The position numbers were made by a program, and so were the translations under genes. Source: Schoenoplectus triqueter (Eukaryota > Streptophyta > Magnoliopsida > Poales > Cyperaceae). From it: a DNA stretch of 47,692 nucleotides. The stretch is taken from assembly GCA_964058805.1 (NCBI GenBank), contig CAXKVV010002156.1:1-47692 (forward strand), read 5' to 3'. Positions 9,980-20,079 of the stretch are shown here, piece after piece. Under the pieces are notes generated by a model. That model saw only the letters and a program-made list of their open reading frames with translations, searched no databases and had not been told where the DNA came from. Within the stretch, counting starts at the first letter, position 1; every line of letters starts with the position of its first letter.

Positions 9980-11147
9980 TTGGACCTAATTCAGAAGTTG
10001 CTGTCGTTGGTAGAATGATTTCGGCAGATGAAGCTTAGAGAGTTCGAGAGAGATGGAAAAACAGAGCCCGTGAAGCCGGACATAATTTTTCTATGTTTAT
10101 AAATTATAAAATATATAATTGAAAGATGACACTCCACCTCTCAATTGTGGTCTAGAATAAAATCAAACTCCGTTCATTTTGCTATTAGTACTGGGCCTAC
10201 TGGCAGATATAAGATATTGGCATGTGCAATTAGTAGTCTTTTCCTGGGAGACCATAAGCATTATTTAACGGGCTTATGATATGCCAATCCTTAGTATTAT
10301 TATTATTATTATTATTAAATGAATTTCAAACATAAAAAAATAGCAGCATACTATCATAAAAACAACTATGACAACTTACTACCATAGAAACAACTATGAC
10401 AGCGGATGCATTTTGGTGACATTATATGTATTTTGTATTAATTTTACAAAACATTAATTGAATTATACACATTAATTTATGAAGTAAATTTGTAAAATCC
10501 GATGGTGCATTTGCATTCATACCTACGCATGTAGCTCCGCAACTGCCCGGCGACAACGTCTTCATTGCAACGCCCTCAAGCAGTCAAGCTAGGTCTGTGT
10601 TGCCTCTAGTAGGACACTTGGAGAAGGTTGTGCTGATCTATTTGGTTGAAATTAACGTTCTAGTTGACAGTCTATTCTGAACAGTTAAAATGACATAATG
10701 TATTGATCTCAGAATTTCATTCAGTTTAGGACTTCATTAATCTTTTGTGAGTTAATTGTTCTTCATTTTAGCAAGTTAAACTGCTATTGCGCAAAAACAG
10801 GGGAGCTATATTTTATGATTTTAGTTTGAAATAACTAATTCCAAGTGTTTAAGCGAAATAATTAAGTCCAACAAAATGAAGGTACTCAATGGATCTTTTT
10901 TAGTAAACTACAACCATATATGAGGAAAAAAAATCTGGTTTAGACATTTTATCGAACACCCGGTAACATTCATTTTCAAATAACATGAAGCCAAATCTGA
11001 CGCCCCAAGTTTTAAATTCCAAGTACGAACTTAAATGCACTCATAAAATATATTACTTACAGCTTGGAAGAAGGATAATAGAGCTTGACTTCATGTGTTT
11101 GCATTTGTTGTTGTTATGTAGAGTAGTAGAGCTTCTGACGGAACTAG
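9980..11147. other. Spacer between peroxidase A promoter and MITE cluster
   Basis: Mostly AT-rich with no recognised gene. It contains an (ATT)n tract and, at about 10500-10640, a block clearly richer in G+C than its surroundings. On the plus strand one frame of that block runs open for about 50 codons, but I recognise no family in it, so I do not call a gene. Confidence 0.45.
10295..10317. repeat. (ATT)n microsatellite
   Basis: About seven ATT/TAT units in a row, in the spacer upstream of peroxidase A. Confidence 0.85.
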
Positions 11148-11345
11148 GGGTTTAAAGAACTTTGAACTCAAAATTTGGATCAAAGTCTTTCTTATTTATT
11201 GATATTGCATTGATATTGCAGCGAGATTCATAATAATCATTATATAAAATTGAGAAAAAAAATAAAAATATGAATCTCAATGCAGAATCAATGGATGGAA
11301 GAAACTTCGAACCAAATTTTGGGTTAAAAAGGTTTTGAACCTAAT
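11148..11345. mobile_element. Foldback MITE, family with 'ttgaactcaaaatttgg' arms
   Basis: The left arm ('tttgaactcaaaatttggatc') is answered by an inverted right arm ('gaaccaaattttgggttaaa'), and an inner pair 'gattctgcattgagattc' is likewise inverted. The same design occurs at 19882-20073. No coding capacity. Confidence 0.5.
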
Positions 11346-11613
11346 CTGGTTTTTAGACTTCGGGGAAAAATGATACAATGAGTAATAAAGAAAAACGTTA
11401 TTGTGAATTATATCATTTTCCTGGTTTCCTCCACGAATCTGCTTCGGTCAGATTTTTTCTGATTACATTATCCGATCCGGTTCAGTAATGACCCGGAATT
11501 CTTGTTTTTATTTATTTTTGTTCTGCATGCAAGTCCATTTCAAAATTTCTGCGGCGGCCTGATAACTATCTCTGTGGTGCGTATCCTCTGTTATCATAAG
11601 ATTTACTGTGGAC

Positions 11614-11910
11614 CATAGTAACAAGTTCGTGATTTGGAAAACGTTCGGCGAGATTAAAATTTGACGTTCGGATATAATACAGGTATAATTCGGGAATAGT
11701 TCGTTTCACATAATATAAATAAAATATTAAAATATATTAAAAACTATAAAATTCTACATAAAATAATATATAATGTGTTTTTTTGCCGAATAATTCGTGA
11801 ATAATATATTTTTTGTCCAAAAAAATGCACTGTATATTAAACTGACGAATTATTCGTGAAACATCCGGCTATGGGTGAAAAACGAATTATTCGCGAGTGT
11901 TGTTACTATG
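11614..11910. mobile_element. hAT-type MITE with 8-bp target duplication
   Basis: This 297-bp element has perfect 11-bp terminal inverted repeats (CATAGTAACAA ... TTGTTACTATG). It is flanked on both sides by CTGTGGAC (11606-11613 and 11911-11918). An 8-bp duplication with short CA...TG inverted ends is the mark of the hAT superfamily. Inside, 'cgaattattcg' recurs in both orientations as a subterminal motif. A truncated relative ends at 25030. It has no reading frame of its own, so it would have depended on a transposase elsewhere. Confidence 0.85.
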
Positions 11911-11977
11911 CTGTGGACAGCGCAAGAGAAGGAAAAGACGGTGGGCAGCGTTTATTTAAAGCATGAGATAACTTCAC

Positions 11978-12291
11978 AATGGGTTATTTTGACAATTTTG
12001 GCAATAAATTTTTAAATAAAAATAAAAACTTAAAAATATAAAAAGTTTATAGATATATATTTTTTTACTTATAAATTAATGGTCATTTAAATTTCATATA
12101 ATTTTATTATCGTTTGATACTCCATCAAATATAATCAAAATTTTATACAATTTATAACGGTTACAATTTAATAATCTTTGATGGAATATCAAACGATAAT
12201 GAAATAACATGAAATTTGAATGACTATCAATTTATAAGTAAAAAAATATATTTATAATTTTTTATTTTAAGATTTTTATGATATTTATTTA
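11978..12291. mobile_element. Truncated MITE of the AATGGGTTATTTTGACAA family
   Basis: The left end matches the terminal repeat of the complete element at 28508-28864. The inner inverted pair ('ttattatcgtttgata' and 'tatcaaacgataatga') is present, but the right terminal repeat is missing: sequence departs from the family at about 12291. Confidence 0.75.
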
Positions 12292-12299
12292 AGAGCTCA

Positions 12300-13714
12300 T
12301 AGAGAAATAAACTAGGTATTTCAATAAAACTGACCGCTGAAGAGATAAATCATATTTCTCTTTCTTAAATGTTTTCATCTTTCTTGAAAAAAAATGCAAT
12401 TCACTGAAGAGACCATCAAAGAGATGAAACACATCGTCAGAGAGACGAAATAGATAGTCGAAAAGATCATCAGAGATAAAAAAATCAGACCTAGATCTAT
12501 TCTCAGAGAAAGAGAAAGAAATTTGTATAACAAGAGAGACAAAGAATAATTTGAATTGAGAGATAACTGATGGGAAAAGATTTAAATAGAGGTGGTGATT
12601 GACTTTCAAATATATGGATGGTGGATTTCCTCATGATGATGAAGTGAGGAAAAAAAACTCTCTCTTTAAAATAATTAACATGAAAAACATTCATATATAA
12701 ATAACTCAAACATTCATATTATTAGGGTTTATCATCCGCACTCCACGGTGAAGTTGTACGTAAGGACATAAATATATATGCGCAAAAAATAAATTTTAGG
12801 TTGAGAATTGAAAACTTGTTTGTTATAGTCTGTGTAAAATTATGCGGGTATAAACATAAATGGGCAGATCAAATAGACCCAGAGCATAGACAGACCAGGA
12901 TAAGCAGTAGCGGATTTAGAAAAAGTACCCCTAGAAATCTTGGGTCCGTTATTAGATCAGACATGATGGATTTTAAATTATGACAGATAGGTCAGACATA
13001 AAATTGAGAAAAACCTACAATGGCACTGCTGCACGTCAAGTTTTAGAAGGTATTGTAAGACAACCACAAGCAGAAGGTACAATACAAGGTGCTTTTGTGT
13101 GCTATGGGGCTGGGGATGAGTTCGAGCCTCAAGCATTCGCATCCCGTTTTTAATCAAATTTTCAATCTAAAACTGATGATTAATTTGCTGTGGCTCCAGT
13201 ATGCCGACGTACGTGAAATTTCGGCTGCGCTTCTGCGTTTCATCAGAGACGAATTCGAAACGCTGAAACTGCCGAATTGAAAGCTGAAACCGCCGTATCT
13301 GAGATGTATCAGAACAAATCTTGTCCGTATCGGCCTAGACAAACTTCATAAAAAAAATCCAATACGTGGTGTGTTTGTAAGTGATATTTAATATTCAATT
13401 TCCACAATAATTATGTAATTATGTGTATGTTCAGAAAATAAAAATTTTGTTTTTATAAAACTTAAGAAAATTTAACTAAATAAAATAAGGAATTGAGAAG
13501 TCTCAAATTTTTTTCCACGTTCATATTTAATTATTATAATATATATCAATCAAAAGTTTAAAATAAATTTATAATTATAATTTGCTACCAACTAAGGTTA
13601 TTAGATTTTTGGTTCTAAAAATTTTACTCAACAAAATTACGTAATTTTTATTGTATGCAGTAAAGTTTTTCATCGCGAAGTCAGGAGAATAATTTTAGTT
13701 ATAATATCATTTAA
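12300..13714. other. Spacer upstream of the peroxidase B 3' flank
   Basis: No gene recognised. Around 12330-12540 the plus strand is an imperfect purine-rich repeat ('agagacgaaatag', 'agatcatcagagat'), which creates a spurious minus-strand frame at 12289-12609. Around 13030-13300 there are two stretches of higher G+C. One encodes an open frame of about 25 codons on the plus strand ending at 13280, without any family I can name. Confidence 0.4.
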
Positions 13715-13823
13715 ATTTAACAGAAACTATGACTCTTACTGAGTTATTTTTGTCCAAAAGGAAAATAGACTGAAGTCTGGAGAAAAAAAAGTAAAATGAT
13801 GAGGGGAAATTAGATATATAATT

Positions 13824-13991
13824 ACTTTTGACTCAATCACCAAATTAGATATATAATTACTAATGAATTATCTATCATTCATTCATTTTTATTCTACAAT
13901 GTATGTCCAGTTCAACTTTTGACTCGATCACCAAATTAGATATATAATTACTAATGAATTATCTATCATTCATTCATTTTTATTCTACAAT
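13824..13991. repeat. 91-bp tandem duplication in the peroxidase B 3' flank
   Basis: A unit starting 'acttttgactc' at 13824 is repeated at 13915 with about one mismatch visible, and the second unit is cut after 'ttctacaat' at 13991. The A paralogue has only one copy (its halves are at about 860-922 and 7961-7990), so the duplication came after the A/B split. It lies about 150 bases beyond the B stop codon and carries its candidate poly(A) signal. Confidence 0.85.
13979..13984 (-). terminator. Candidate poly(A) signal of peroxidase B
   Basis: AATAAA on the minus strand, 148 bases after the stop codon and at the same relative place as in peroxidase A. Confidence 0.4.
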
Positions 13992-14131
13992 CTGAAAGCA
14001 TCAAATGACACATCAATCATATCCAAGATGAAATAGAATTAACAAACAACTCAACCCAAAATATTTAACAGAAGAAAGAAATAGAAATCAAGAACACGAT
14101 TATTGGCAATATCAAAAGAAAATAGAGTACA

Positions 14132-16042
14132 CTAGTAATTCACGGCACGGCATGACTTCCTGATCTCGCCTCCGTCTGGCGTTGCAATGTTCCCCATTTT
14201 CACCATTGATTCTGCATACTTTGCCTCAAAGTGCTGAGGTGTAGTCCGTAAGTCGTTCACAAGATTTGCAGTCTCACTGCTGGTCAGGAGGCTCCAGTCT
14301 GAAAAAAAGAGTCCTTTGAGATCTGCAACATTCTGATAATATTGGTTATCTAGCTTGGTTGGGGTGACAAAATCCTGAGGAACCACATCATCAACAGGTG
14401 CATTTTCTGGACACTTTGTTCTCAGAAAAGAACCAAAGCCTTGATCCATCGTTGGGTCAATGTCGGGGTAGAGGCGTTGTGTGAAGGAAGAGCAGTGGGA
14501 GCGACCAATTGTGTGGGCACCAGAAAGTGCAACCAGATCGTCTGTAGAGAGTCCCTGGGCTTCAAATAGGGTTTTCAGTACAGTAAGATTGTGGAAGGGA
14601 GCGGGAAGTGCGTTGAGGACCTCATCTGCATTGGAAATCCTACCGTCGAGCCTTCCTGAAGGGATTTCATAGGATATTTGTCCAAGGAAATAAGATGCAT
14701 CACGTGCTGCAAATGCAATGATATCTGCACAGGAGACAACACCGGGACATTCGTGTTCAAGAGCTGACTTCACCTCATCGATCACTTCAAAGCCACGAAG
14801 GCTTGGATTGTTTGGAACAGCCAATTTCTCAGGGTTTGGGTTCTGTGACGAAGGGTCAAGTAGGACTGAAGCATCACAGCCCTAAAGTACAGAGTATAAC
14901 AGAAGAGCTTAAAAGAATTGTTACGGGCCATTTCATTCCTTTGATAATTGACATTACAGTAACGCATCAGTAATAATTTAGTTTAAAAAAAATCATGTAA
15001 ATCAGACTTTCTGATGTGTGTGTCTATATATATATAGAGTAAAGATATAGTGAGTTTAATTTTACGGAGATTTTTTATGAGCTTAAATAAAAAATAATAT
15101 TAAATTATTTTCAAATTTTAATTTATTTTGCTTATTAAATTCTTTATATGAAAATCTTATGGGATGCAAAAATTTTAAGTGTTTTGAGCTTTTTAAATTA
15201 TAATTTTAATTTTTGAAAATCATAAATAAAAATAACGATAATATATTCAATACTTAAACATTATTTAAAATAAAAATAAAAACGGTGACTTAAAAAACTC
15301 AAAATATTTCAAATTTTTGCATCCCACAAGATTTTCATATAAATAATTTAATGAGGATGATAAATTAAAATTTAAAGATGATTTAATAAATTTTTTAAGT
15401 TAAGCTCTTGGAAGAATTCCGTGAGCTTAAGCTCATGATATTTTTACTCATATATATATATATATTGTTTTGTGTATTATGTGATGACAATGTAGCTAGA
15501 CTGCATTATAATGTAGATTAAGTTTCGTGCTTGGTTGGGATGACAAAATCCTGAGGAACCACATCATCAACAGGTACATTTTCTGGTTGGTTGTCAGAAA
15601 AGAACCAAAGCCTTGATCCATTGTGGGTTATTTATACAAAGAAAATTCTCGAACCTAATTGTTAAGTTTTAAGGCTCAGTACCTTTTTATTTAATTACTG
15701 CATTCAGGACACATAGCGGGTAAATGATACACATTAAGGATCGATTAAATAGGAAAGAAAAATATATATACTGTGTAATTAAGTATTAATTAGAAATATT
15801 TTAATAATAAGTTTGTATACCCTAACAAAGCAGTCATGGAAGAACATCCTGATCAGGCCAGCGCCGAAGCCAGGTTCTTGCGAGACATACTTGTAGACTA
15901 CACCTTTGACAATGTCTTCTGCTTGAGGGCAAGTATTTTTGCATTTGTAGTAACCTATTTCAAGAGATTTGGCGGACATTGCACCAAACAAGAGGATACA
16001 AGAGAGAAAAACTTGAATTTGTAATGCATATCTTGTATCCAT
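14132..16042 (-). CDS. Class III secretory peroxidase B (two exons)
   Basis: Exon 1 is 15821-16042 (74 codons) and exon 2 is 14132-14881 (249 codons plus stop), giving 323 aa. Intron 1 (14882-15820, 939 bp) starts gtatac and ends tactttag, phase 0. It is about 90% identical to peroxidase A by eye and shares its signal peptide, Arg65/His69, proximal His197 (here in SGAHTIG, with the usual Thr), both calcium sites, eight cysteines plus the extra Cys34, and the Asn172 sequon. Differences from A include RTTPQHF in place of RTTQHF and a two-residue-shorter loop before the last cysteine (ATPDGGEIRKSC). The intron is longer because it carries a MITE and a broken copy of part of exon 2, so exon 1 and exon 2 may come from different ancestral copies. 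Expected role: oxidation of phenolics with H2O2 in the apoplast. Substrate not predictable. Confidence 0.92.
15036..15451. mobile_element. Foldback MITE in intron 1 of peroxidase B
   Basis: The ends are inverted copies ('gagtaaagatatagtgag' and, reversed, 'gagtaaaaatatcatgag'). Long arms pair through the interior, for example 'gggatgcaaaaatttt' with 'aaatttttgcatccc'. A second member of the family is at 19359-19763. The element is flanked by short TA tracts, which hides its target duplication. It accounts for most of the extra intron length relative to peroxidase A. Confidence 0.8.
15529..15628 (-). pseudogene. Broken fragment of peroxidase exon 2 inside intron 1 of peroxidase B
   Basis: This 100-bp stretch matches 14353-14457 of peroxidase B exon 2 (105 bp), in the same orientation. 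That region encodes the part around DQGFGSFLR...PENAPVDDVVPQDF. It differs by a net 4-bp deletion where the cysteine codon of TKCPE should be and by a further 1-bp deletion, so it cannot be read through. It matches B rather than A at the diagnostic bases ('aagaaccaaagcc', 'caacaggt'). It lies between exon 1 and the MITE. The simplest reading is a relic of another peroxidase copy whose remainder was deleted, leaving exon 1 of one gene in front of exon 2 of the next. Confidence 0.85.
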
Positions 16043-16165
16043 TTCGTAACTAGTATGGACAGCAAACTGTATAATAAAAGAGGCGATAGTGTGAGGGAGT
16101 GAGATCTTCTAGTTGAAGACCTTAAGCTTTAATTTGTTGTTGGTTGTAGCTGATAGCAAGGTCCC

Positions 16166-16175
16166 CTATTATATA
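16166..16175 (-). promoter_or_regulatory. TATA box of peroxidase B
   Basis: TATATAATAG on the minus strand, inside the near-palindrome 'cccctattatatagggg', about 125 bases upstream of the start codon. It is shared with peroxidase A. Confidence 0.7.
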
Positions 16176-16329
16176 GGGGAGCGATTTCACAGAGTATAAT
16201 CAGAATACAGAAAACAAATATTAACTAATTAAATGAAAGAACTAGTTCTCAGCTGACATTTAATTTTCTTAAAAAAAAGTTAATATCTGATTTTGACAAA
16301 GCAACGGTCGCTAGTTGCATGTATATGAG

Positions 16330-19300
16330 ATTAGAAATTGAAACCTAACGAACTCTTTCTGTCAGTTAAATATATATATTCCTTTAGATCTGTAATATCA
16401 TCAACTAACATTAGATCTGTAATATCACAATATTGTTTTCAGAAATGTACTGCATGTGAAATCAAAGTGCACGTCTTAATTACTGCAATAACACTTGAAA
16501 AGTTACTATTATTGGTAGCCAAAGCTCGGAATGAAGATCAAGCCTGAAGTTTGTATTTGAATGGTATAGAATAGCACTGTTTTGAAAATAACAGTTTTAT
16601 TTTCAGATTAGCAACCATTTAAATGTAAAATTAAAATCGTGAATAGCAGCAGAATAATGCTAATCCGCTAACCCATAAAAAATGTTAGGTTAGCGGATTA
16701 GCGTTCATAAGAGTAATGAAAATAAAAAAAATAATATTTTCTTTTATATTAGTATGGAGTAGCATATTAGCGTTCATGACTCGTTCTGATGAAAAACAGG
16801 GTCAGGAAAATCGGAATAAAATTACACTCCATGTATATTTTATACGACATATTATAATCTATGTTATATTAAATATATAAAAATGAAATTGCACTCAATT
16901 CTCCAATATTAGTACCGGCAGAGATTAGCATGCGTTACAAATAGGAATTAATTAATGGGCAAGCCAGTCCCATAATTGACACAATAACAATTAACACGTA
17001 CCTGCAGGAAATTAATGCGTTTAATTAGTTCTAATTATGTTTAAAACGCGTGGCTGGAGATTAGATAGACCAACTCTTATCTCGACTCAAACATGGGTCA
17101 AGGTCAACCATGTATTGCATATACTTCAATTTCATATTTTGTGCTGCGGCCTGATAACATTATCTACAGACTCATAACTCATTATCTTAAACATTTCACA
17201 TCCATTTTTTCAAGCGCTTTACAATATACATTTAAATATTTTGCAATGCATACTCCAATTTTGTCGAAATACAAGTGGTTGATACCAAAGAAACACACAC
17301 ATTCATTTTAGTAGAAATTATAAATAGTTGACCACTTTTATATATTCCTTTTGTAAGATAATGTGTAAAATATGTACGTATTTGGACGATTCTAGATAAC
17401 TGTTCCAATATGTAGCTTCATTATTCGAGCCCCAAATTGCAGGCTTGAACAATTTGACTACGACATTTGGCTGTTACGTACAAAGTGCAAACTTAATCGT
17501 TGTATAATACATCCTATTTAATTTGAGGATTTCTAATGCTATTTAATTCGAGGATTTCTATTTTATAATGTTGCATGAGTGAATCTCTTACTGTTTACTT
17601 TATCTAACATAGTTAATTAGGTTCGGTAGGGGTACAATCGGAATTTGGGACGGATGGTGCTAACTGCTAATTAAATTATATCCCTATATGAATGTATTTA
17701 ATTAAGAAAATGAAAATGCTGATTCATTTTCACAGATATTAAATTCGTGTCAAGTTTAAAAGTAAAATGAATTTTAAATGGATACAGATAAAGAAAATAG
17801 AATAGAAAAAGTAACAGTCATAAAGATAACAAAATATACACAAAAAATATAAATAAAAATATTTTAAATTTAAATTAGACTTTAATTCTGCTATAAATGA
17901 TATTTTATAATTAAAAATAGTTAAGATTGAAATTAATGATTGTGATTCATCTAAAAATCTAAATACAATAACTGTCAGATTAGTTATTGATCTTCTAAGT
18001 ACAATTAATAACTGTCAAAATATTGATCCACAATAGAACCGCTGGTAAAATTAATATGAAAACATGCGTATGTCAAGGAGTATTGACAATTATAGTATCA
18101 TGTTACACTATCATAAAAAATAACATCAATAACAATTTTTTCAAACCCATCAGTAATAAATGAAAAAATTTATAACAACCGTTACTAAAGGGCAATGAAC
18201 CTCACCGCATATAAAAAAAATTAGGACATATTTTATGCCTACCTACAGTAACGATTTTTATGTAAAAATCATTGCTAATGGTGACCTTCAATAATGATTT
18301 TTACATAAAAGAGTCACTAATGGTTTTTATTTAAAAAAATAGTTCATAAAATATATTCTTGAGAGTTTCCTGAAAAGTCTTTTATCTATTTTATTTAATA
18401 ACCATGAATATATAAAGAATATGAACAATTAAAGAACATGAACATATACAAATAAAAACACAAAAACACAAATATATTTTGCTCATGCAATAGTATGAAA
18501 ATCTATATAATTTCTGAGAAAAAATCTGGAAAAAACTGAAAAAAAAAAGTAGATCTTAAACCTTCAAACGTGTTTTTGAGGGTCAAGTCGAGATTTATTG
18601 GCTCTAAAAATTATCATAATGATGTAAATAGTTAACTTTATAGATTTTGTTATAAGCTTTTTGTGATCATATAAAAATACCTCCATCAAAGTTTTTTTTT
18701 ATTAAAAATTATAACTGTTTGAAAGTGAGGTACTCTAATTTTTTTCGATGGTGCCTCCAACCTACCAGCTAGCTAGCTGTAATCACTAATCATTTCAACA
18801 ACTTCGGCATTCGTGGCTATCGAATTGCCATTTCACGGGGTCTGTAGAAATTTATTTTGAATAGGTAAACTTAGACACAAATAATATCTTTTATCGCTTG
18901 ATTCTTAAATCCAATTTTGTTGCGCAAGCTTTCCTCTAAAAACGCGTTTGACATGCATATTATAATTCCTGCAGGCGGCATAAAAATTTGGAAATAAAAG
19001 ACAATAAGATAAAGTATATATGTGGGCGTATATACGTATGCGTTAAATAGATTATTATTAAAATATTATGCAATTCAAACAATATATATTTTTTTGCTTA
19101 TATACAAATTCACACGATCTATATGCGCGCGGGTTCATGTGATTTATAAGTGAATCCTTGCGGTCTATATATAGTCAGAAAAAAACTTGAAAAATAAAAA
19201 ATAATTGGCTCTCAATGAAATTTTAACGTAGGAGTTATGTTCAATGTTTCTTCCTTTTTACTGTTAGGCTATAATAAATTTGTGTTATAATTGAATATTT

Positions 19301-19358
19301 TTTTATTATATTATTTATTTAGAAATAAATAAAAAATTATATATATATATATATATAT
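16330..19358. other. Gene-free spacer upstream of peroxidase B
   Basis: AT-rich with no recognised gene; the reading frames of about 70 codons at 16338-16547 and 17093-17311 have no features of real genes. It holds a strong hairpin at 16659-16702. At about 18190-18330 it has sequence with 'aaccgttactaaa' and the short hairpin 'gatttttatgtaaaaatc', which resembles decayed subterminal repeats of a CACTA-like element. Confidence 0.45.
16659..16702. repeat. Perfect 15-bp inverted repeat (hairpin)
   Basis: GCTAATCCGCTAACC at 16659-16673 is answered by its exact reverse complement at 16688-16702 across a 14-base AT-rich loop. The arms extend three bases further out with one mismatch. The outer phrase 'attagcgttcat' recurs at about 16763, so this may be the core of a small decayed transposon. 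Confidence 0.85.
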
Positions 19359-19761
19359 AGTGGAGATACCGTGAGCTTAACCTCACGGAGACCTTCCGTG
19401 AGCTTAACTCAAAAAACATATTAAATCATTTTGAAATTTTAATTTATAATTTTCATTAAATTCTTTATATGAAAATATCATGGGATGCAAAAATTTGGAG
19501 CGTTTTCATCTTTTTAAGTTGTGGTTTTTAATTTTTTAAAATCAGCTCTAAAAAAATAATAATATATTCAATACTTGAACATCATTTTAAAAAATTAAAA
19601 ATGATAACTTAAAAGCTCAAAACACTCAAAATTTTTGCATCCCACAAGATTTTTATATAAAGAATTTAATGAGAATGATAAATTAAAATTTTGAGATGAA
19701 TTAATATATTTTTTGAGTTAACCTCATGGAAGGTCTCCGTGAGCAGCTCACGTTATTTCCA

Positions 19762-19763
<2 letters not shown>
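19359..19763. mobile_element. Foldback MITE, second member of the intron-1 family
   Basis: It starts AGTGGAGATACCGTGAG and ends with an inverted counterpart (CTCACGTTATTTCCACT), with long arms that pair through 'gggatgcaaaaattt' and its reverse. About 405 bp. It is closely related to 15036-15451. It sits between a (TA)n tract (about 19338-19358) and a (CT)n(TA)n tract (about 19761-19793), so a target duplication cannot be read. Confidence 0.82.

Positions 19764-19793
<30 letters not shown>
19761..19793. repeat. Compound (CT)n(TA)n microsatellite
   Basis: About eight CT units followed by seven TA units, directly at the right end of the MITE. Confidence 0.85.
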
Positions 19794-19881
19794 GTCCATA
19801 TATGCAGTTGCATGCAGACATGAATAAATTCACATTTAAAAGCTTTGTAGTTATTTACATTTCAAATAACGGAGGTGGAGA

Positions 19882-20073
19882 GATTCAAAACTCTTTGAAC
19901 TAAAAATTGAGTTTAAAGTCTTTGAGAGCCGTTGATTTTGCATTGAGATTCGTACTTTTAATAAAAATCTAAATTTAAAATTCATACTTTCAATAGTTAT
20001 TATAAATCTCGATACAAAATCAACAGCTCTCAAATAATTTGAACTCAATTTTTAGTTCAAAGGCCTTTGAAGC
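19882..20073. mobile_element. Foldback MITE related to 11148-11345
   Basis: The left arm 'tgaactaaaaattgagttt' and the right arm 'gaactcaatttttagttca' are inverted copies. The inner pair around 'gttgattttgcattgagatt' is inverted too. About 190 bp, non-coding. Confidence 0.7.
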
Positions 20074-20079
20074 TTCCTG

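Larger units (their letters stand above)
13715..16300 (-). repeat. Peroxidase B duplication block, paralogous to 740-922 plus 7961-9980
   Basis: The 3' flank, exons, outer intron parts, 5' leader, TATA box and sequence up to 'taatatctgattttgaca' (about 16300) all have counterparts around peroxidase A. This defines an older tandem duplication of about 2.6 kb. Homology with A is interrupted only by the LTR element on the A side and by the MITE and exon fragment on the B side. Confidence 0.75.
1..16329. repeat. First copy of the 16.3-kb terminal direct repeat (period 31,363 bp)
   Basis: This stretch recurs at 31364-47692. Every open reading frame in it reappears at a constant offset of 31,363 with the same protein, so there is no net indel, and the spot comparisons I made by eye (including the (TA)n tract at 6882-6910) were identical. 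The match covers everything in the window beyond one period, so neither edge of the repeat is visible. It contains peroxidases A and B, the 7-kb LTR-type insertion and several MITEs. It may be a true tandem or circular repeat or an assembly overlap. Confidence 0.97.

Noticed and set aside
12289..12609. 106-codon minus-strand Ser/Phe/Asp-rich frame
   Set aside because: It arises from an imperfect purine-rich repeat on the plus strand and has no domain.
13089..13160. Possible tRNA from 'gagttcgagcctca'
   Set aside because: The T-loop-like word is not accompanied by matching acceptor, D or anticodon stems.
11541..17160. Shared phrase 'gcggcctgataac' near 11555 and 17145 as a common promoter element
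   Set aside because: The similarity is limited to about 20 bases with no flanking homology and no matching gene position.
18190..18330. Second CACTA-like subterminal region
   Set aside because: Only one clear AACCGTTACTAA word and no CACTA terminus; too weak to call as an element.
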